This document shows positions 58,799 to 64,000 of a stretch of DNA of 64,000 nt, in pieces. Both the position numbers and the translations under genes were made by a program. The DNA is from DASRQZ01 sp964571275. GTDB lineage: Bacteria > Myxococcota_A > Polyangia > Fen-1088. Within the stretch, counting starts at the first letter, position 1. Every line of letters begins with the position of its first letter. The DNA lies in contig CAZNCQ010000005.1 in assembly GCA_964571275.1 (NCBI GenBank), forward strand, positions 1-64,000, given 5' to 3'. The notes beneath the pieces were generated by a model. The model was not told the DNA's origin. It was given only the letters and a program-made list of their open reading frames with translations, and did not search any database.

Positions 58799-58802
<4 letters not shown>
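58344..58802 (-). CDS. Four-helix membrane protein of unknown function
   Basis: This 152-residue protein has four membrane helices (for example GWLLLAIALPFGVTLEALHG, AHGTLLGMLCLVSGALAEAH, GAVLMPLGFFLGGVLNSEGD, LLVPPGALLLIIALVRVAL). The motif REMWRLAHAHGTLLG contains two close His residues and the loop NSEGDPSLGILLVP looks conserved; this resembles unnamed small proteins found near respiratory genes. His pairs in membrane helices could bind heme, but that is inference. The ATG at 58802 overlaps the stop of the eight-heme cytochrome gene (ATGA), so the two are co-translated. Confidence 0.75.
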
Positions 58803-60688
<1,886 letters not shown>

Positions 60689-60757
60689 CGGCCGCGATGA
60701 TACCAGAGGCGTCGCAGGCGCGACCAAGCGCGCGCTGCGACGCCCGTCGGCCCCGCG

Positions 60758-62491
60758 CTACCAGCGACGGCGGTGCTTCGGGTGCTTCGTCAGCACCGTG
60801 GTTTCGAACAGCTCGTAGTCGGGCGTCGGAACCTTGTCGGCGCCGGGAGCGTGGTAGTAGTTGATGGTGATCGACGTCTTGCCGCCCTCGTGGCCGGGAT
60901 CCACGTCGAAGACCGCGATGCCGTAGCCGGTTCCGGTGTCGCGCTGGGCCGACCAGATCGCGTCCTCGACGGCGTCGGCCGGGTTTCGGATGAACACACC
61001 CGGCGTCGTCGGGCTGGGGATCGGCCGGTTGGGCTTCGTGAACAGCTTGGCCTGCGGCGCGCCGTCGGCGGCATCGACGCCGTAGACGTCGAGCGGAGCG
61101 TTGGTGCCGCCACCGCCGAGGATCAGGTGAATCGTGCCGCGGCTGGTGTCGAAGCTGCCGTCGGCGTTCTTGGCATCGACGACCGGGTTCGGCTGGAACG
61201 TGTCGACCGGCGTGCCGCTGGCGATGTCCTGGCCGGCGTCGTGATTGAAGCCGCGCACCGGGAAGCTGCGTTCGTAGTCGTGGTCGTGACCGCACACCAC
61301 GATGTCGACACCGTAGCGATCGAACAGCGGCAGCCACGCCTGGCGAAGGCCCAGGTCGGACCCGTTGCCGGTCTTCGACGACGACAGCGCGTCCTGGTGC
61401 ATCTGCACGACGATCCAGTCGATGTCGTCGTCCTCGGCCGCTTCGCGCAGCGTGTGCTCGAGCCAGCGAGTCTGCTCGCCGCCGCTGTAGCCGCGGATGT
61501 AGAACGACGTGCCGGGCTCGATGGCCGCGTTGCCGGTGCTGGCCGCCGGAACCAGCGGCGCGGGACCGCCGACGAAGGCGGCGCCGTCCTGGTAGATCAC
61601 GTCGTCGGCCGACAGCGAGATGAAGAGAGCGGTGCCGACGCGGAAGCTGTACCAGCGGCCCGGAAACCGCGTTCCGTTGTGCGGCAACGAGTAGCGCGTC
61701 AGATACGACGTGAACCCCTGCTCGCCATTGTTGAACTCGACCTCGTGATTGCCGGGACAAGGCATCCACGGGCGGTTGGCCGCCGACGTCTGGTTGTTGT
61801 TGCCGAAGTCGGCCCACACGCTGGGCTGAACGGTCGGGTTCAGGTTGGCGTAGCAGAGGTCGCCGTTCAGCAGGTGAAACAACGGCGCGAACGTCTCCAC
61901 GGCCTGCACGGCGAACGCGCTCTGTGGATACGAGAGCACCCACGCGGTCACCGGCGTCGCCAGGTCGCCGAAGCTGGTGAACCGGAACGGCGCGCGGCCG
62001 CAGGGCGCCGTGCGGAAAGTCGCGGCGAACGGCGTCGCGGCGTTGCTGTCGTTGTCCGCCGTGATCGAATAGTGGTGCAGCGTATCGGGCGACAGGTCCT
62101 CGAGGTGCGCGTGATACGTGAACACGGTCTGCCCGTTGAGCCCGTCGGTGTACGTCTTCTGGACCGCGGGGATCGTGTGACCGAAGTGCCTGTCGTGCCC
62201 GAGGTGAACGCGCGGGTTGATCGCCTGCGCCGCCGACGCCCACGAAATCACCACCGACCGCGCCGGATCCTTGCCCCACGTCAGGTGAATCTGCTCCGGT
62301 GTGCCATCCGGCGCGGCCGGCGTCGCCGCGCTGGCGGAGCGGTTCGCCGCGAAGGGCGACGCGGCCGCCGCCAGGCCCGCCGCGCTCGTGCCGGTCAAGA
62401 AGTTGCGGCGTGAAAACGGCTTGGACAGCGCATTCGAAACGGTGTCGTTCGGTTGATTGCTCTCTTGATCGTTCTTTTGATCCTTGGCCAT
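60758..62491 (-). CDS. Tat-exported metallophosphoesterase (purple acid phosphatase-like)
   Basis: This 577-residue protein has a Tat signal (SRRNFLTGTSAAGL, then a hydrophobic stretch ending ANRSASA) and a fibronectin-like N-terminal domain (IHLTWGKDPARSVVISWASA) before the metallophosphoesterase core. The core shows FTSFGDLATP, HLLNGDLCYANLNPTV, MPCPGNHEVEFNNGEQGFTS and VVCGHDHDYERSFPV, giving the metal ligands D, D, N, H and H of purple acid phosphatases. It probably removes phosphate from esters outside the cytoplasm. The ATG at 62491 follows AGGAG. It is the first gene upstream of the cytochrome gene on the same strand, 69 bases apart, so co-expression is possible. Confidence 0.9.
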   Translation of the reverse strand: MAKDQKNDQESNQPNDTVSNALSKPFSRRNFLTGTSAAGLAAAASPFAANRSASAATPAAPDGTPEQIHLTWGKDPARSVVISWASAAQAINPRVHLGHDRHFGHTIPAVQKTYTDGLNGQTVFTYHAHLEDLSPDTLHHYSITADNDSNAATPFAATFRTAPCGRAPFRFTSFGDLATPVTAWVLSYPQSAFAVQAVETFAPLFHLLNGDLCYANLNPTVQPSVWADFGNNNQTSAANRPWMPCPGNHEVEFNNGEQGFTSYLTRYSLPHNGTRFPGRWYSFRVGTALFISLSADDVIYQDGAAFVGGPAPLVPAASTGNAAIEPGTSFYIRGYSGGEQTRWLEHTLREAAEDDDIDWIVVQMHQDALSSSKTGNGSDLGLRQAWLPLFDRYGVDIVVCGHDHDYERSFPVRGFNHDAGQDIASGTPVDTFQPNPVVDAKNADGSFDTSRGTIHLILGGGGTNAPLDVYGVDAADGAPQAKLFTKPNRPIPSPTTPGVFIRNPADAVEDAIWSAQRDTGTGYGIAVFDVDPGHEGGKTSITINYYHAPGADKVPTPDYELFETTVLTKHPKHRRRW

Positions 62492-62763
62492 GTTCTCAGC
62501 TCCTGTGGTTCGGCGCACGCGGGTGAGATCCGTCGCGCGGCGCCCGCCCTCAGTGCAACTCTGCAGCCAACCGAGAACCCTTGATCCGGCGCGGGGACGA
62601 CCCGCGCGGTGCCTCCGATTTTCAGTCGCGGTCGTCCGAATTTCGGAAGAGCCGCCGCTCGGCGCGAGCGCGGATCCGGGGTGATGAGGAAACCGGCGAT
62701 GCCGGGACGGTCGGCGGCGAAAACGGCTTGCGTCCGCGGTCTGCCGGACGAATTCTTCCTGCC
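62492..62763. other. Divergent intergenic region
   Basis: This 272-base gap lies between the phosphoesterase (minus) and the radical SAM gene (plus), so it should contain two promoters. The only structure I see is an 11-base palindrome, CCGAA-T-TTCGG, at 62636-62646. I find no promoter match and no small gene. Confidence 0.45.
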
Positions 62764-63777
62764 ATGAGCGGAGTCCTCGAGCTCGCGCACGAATACATCC
62801 CTCACCCGAATCGAAGCCCAGGGCCCAGCGCGTACGACCTGGTCAAGATCGGTTTCTTCCTCTTCGGCTTTCCGAAGAACGGCTTCGGCTCGATCGATGT
62901 CACCAAGGAGTGCAATCTCCGCTGCCGTCACTGCTACTTCTTCGAGCAGGAAGAGGCCTACGGTGACGACGATCTCACCATCGAAGGCTGGGAGCAGAAG
63001 CTGCAGAAGCTCAAGGCCGAATCGCCGCCGTGGGAGTTTCCGTTCCTGCAGTGCACGTGGGTCGGTGGCGAGCCGCTGGTGCGCAAGAAGCTCATCGAGC
63101 GTTGCCGCAAGTACTTCCGCTACAACACGGTCGTCACCAACGGGACGATCCCGCTGCCCGACTGGCCCGACGTCAGGTGGTACATCTCGATCGACGGCGA
63201 CGAGGCCCTGCACGAGTACATCCGCAACAAGAAGGGCATCTACAAGCGCGCCATGCGCAACGTCCGCGAGCACCCCAGCCTGAGCGTCACGATCGCGTAC
63301 TGCATCACCAAGCAGAACGCGCGTTGCGTGGAACGCGCCGTGATCGATTGGGCGCGGGCGGGCGCGACGCACATGACGTTCGACTTCTACACGCCGATCG
63401 AGACCATCGACGAAGACCTGTGGATGGACTTCCCCGAGCGCGATCGGATGCTCGACAAGCTCATCGAGCTCAAGCGCATCTACCGCGACTTCATCGTGCT
63501 GCCGGAGCGGGCGTTCGAGCTGATGAAGTCGCAGAATTGCAAGTCCGTCACCGACAACTGCCTCTTCGCCAAGAAGTCGTTCGCGTTCGGGCCGCAGGGC
63601 GAGCTCAAAGAGAAGTGCATGATGGGTCCCAAGGCCGACTGCGATCGCTGCGGCTGCGTCGTGCCGTTCTACATGGCCTCGCTGGTCGACCGCGAGCGCA
63701 TCGTCAAGGACAACGCGCGCAACCTGGCGAGCTGGCTCGCGCGCAAGGTCGATACCGTCGCCGCGTGGATTAGTTAG
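62764..63777 (+). CDS. Radical SAM protein
   Basis: This 337-residue enzyme has the [4Fe-4S] motif C50-x3-C54-x2-C57 (KECNLRCRHCYFFEQEE), CTWVGGEPLVRKKL with the SAM-binding GGE, VVTNGTIPLP and WYISIDGDEALHEYI. The C-terminus has clustered cysteines (LKEKCMMGPKADCDRCGCVV) that may hold a further cluster. It looks like a radical SAM enzyme of the Fe-S oxidoreductase group found in several myxobacterial genomes, and resembles in layout some HpnH-like enzymes. The substrate is unknown. The ATG at 62764 fits the domain start. It is divergent from the phosphoesterase gene and followed 117 bases later by a lipoprotein gene. Confidence 0.85.
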   Translation: MSGVLELAHEYIPHPNRSPGPSAYDLVKIGFFLFGFPKNGFGSIDVTKECNLRCRHCYFFEQEEAYGDDDLTIEGWEQKLQKLKAESPPWEFPFLQCTWVGGEPLVRKKLIERCRKYFRYNTVVTNGTIPLPDWPDVRWYISIDGDEALHEYIRNKKGIYKRAMRNVREHPSLSVTIAYCITKQNARCVERAVIDWARAGATHMTFDFYTPIETIDEDLWMDFPERDRMLDKLIELKRIYRDFIVLPERAFELMKSQNCKSVTDNCLFAKKSFAFGPQGELKEKCMMGPKADCDRCGCVVPFYMASLVDRERIVKDNARNLASWLARKVDTVAAWIS

Positions 63778-63894
63778 CGGGTAGGAGCGAAGGTTTGGGC
63801 GCGCCGTACCTCTAAGGGGTCAGAGCGCGCTTCCAACCCAACGCAGTCCAACCCGATCCGCGACGGCGCCCCTGCGGGCGCCCGGAGGACCCGC

Positions 63895-64000
63895 ATGATC
63901 ACTGCGATCAATCGCCCGAGATCCGTCCTGTTGCTACCCCCGCTCGTACTCACCGCGTTGCCGTTCGTCTCCTTGGTGTTCCTCGCCAGCGCCTGCGGCG
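63895..64000 (+). CDS. Start of a lipoprotein gene (cut by window edge)
   Basis: GGAGG lies six bases before the ATG at 63895. Only 35 residues are encoded: a basic start (TAINRPRS), a hydrophobic stretch (VLLLPPLVLTALPFVSLVFL) and an ending ASACG, where the Cys is a likely lipidation site. This predicts an exported lipoprotein; the function is outside the window. Confidence 0.6.
   Translation, partial: MITAINRPRSVLLLPPLVLTALPFVSLVFLASACG

Overview
The window reads as a chromosomal scaffold from a very GC-rich bacterium, most likely a member of the Myxococcota. This is inferred from content rather than from a marker gene. It carries a sigma-like factor of the myxobacterial gmx1 type, a Ser/Thr kinase with a zinc-binding N-terminus and a Pro-rich tail, many lipoproteins with Asp/Ala/Pro-rich or Cys-rich linkers, and periplasmic TPR proteins with a C-terminal membrane anchor. 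No tRNA, rRNA, CRISPR array, insertion sequence or phage gene is visible. One 100-N assembly gap lies at 16693-16792 and is probably artificial, because identical 55-bp ends flank it.

Layout. 0-7 kb: end of a Gfo/Idh/MocA oxidoreductase, a DUF5995 protein, an MBL hydrolase, an overlapping glycosyltransferase and radical SAM pair, and a GH79-like secreted glycosidase. 7.2-12 kb: a three-gene minus-strand unit of PHP-domain lipoprotein, membrane-anchored parvulin and HupE/UreJ permease. 12.3-18.4 kb: a membrane spermidine-synthase-like protein with a 2OG oxygenase, a TonB-like protein, an EamA transporter with a His-rich tail (interrupted by the gap) and a rhodanese. 18.4-21 kb: an alpha/beta hydrolase, then an ECF sigma factor with an NTF2-like tail overlapping alkB. 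21-28 kb: a possible nitrogen-acquisition group of ammonium transporter, NtrC-like regulator, divergent histidine kinase and acetamidase/formamidase.

28-38 kb: secreted and surface proteins. Two similar sets of TPR protein plus lipoprotein flank a DUF4331 protein and a GH53 galactanase lipoprotein. Part of this stretch (about 34.4-36.8 kb) has clearly lower GC. 37.7-41.3 kb: a gmx1-type sigma factor, a kinase with an anti-sigma-like zinc motif, and a second ECF sigma factor. 41-44.4 kb: an esterase lipoprotein, then a stand-alone LigD polymerase domain and DNA polymerase IV in tandem. 44.4-50.3 kb: a trypsin-lectin fusion, a RibD-like reductase, a lipoprotein ester cyclase divergent from a LysR regulator with a clear operator, a carboxylesterase and an acetyltransferase.

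50.4-56 kb: a surface-glycan cluster with a large GT-C-like membrane protein, a GT2-methyltransferase fusion, a DegT aminotransferase and a methyltransferase; the last three overlap as one operon. 56-64 kb: a beta-propeller lipoprotein, a cupin under a probable MarR-controlled promoter, an eight-heme cytochrome c overlapping a four-helix membrane protein, a Tat-exported metallophosphoesterase, a radical SAM protein and the start of another lipoprotein.

Overall the segment invests heavily in secreted hydrolases, lipoproteins, envelope glycans and signalling. The most promising poorly described units are the PHP-parvulin-HupE operon, the sigma/kinase/sigma locus and the paired TPR-lipoprotein sets. 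Protein families are named from recognition of sequence motifs; no database search was run.
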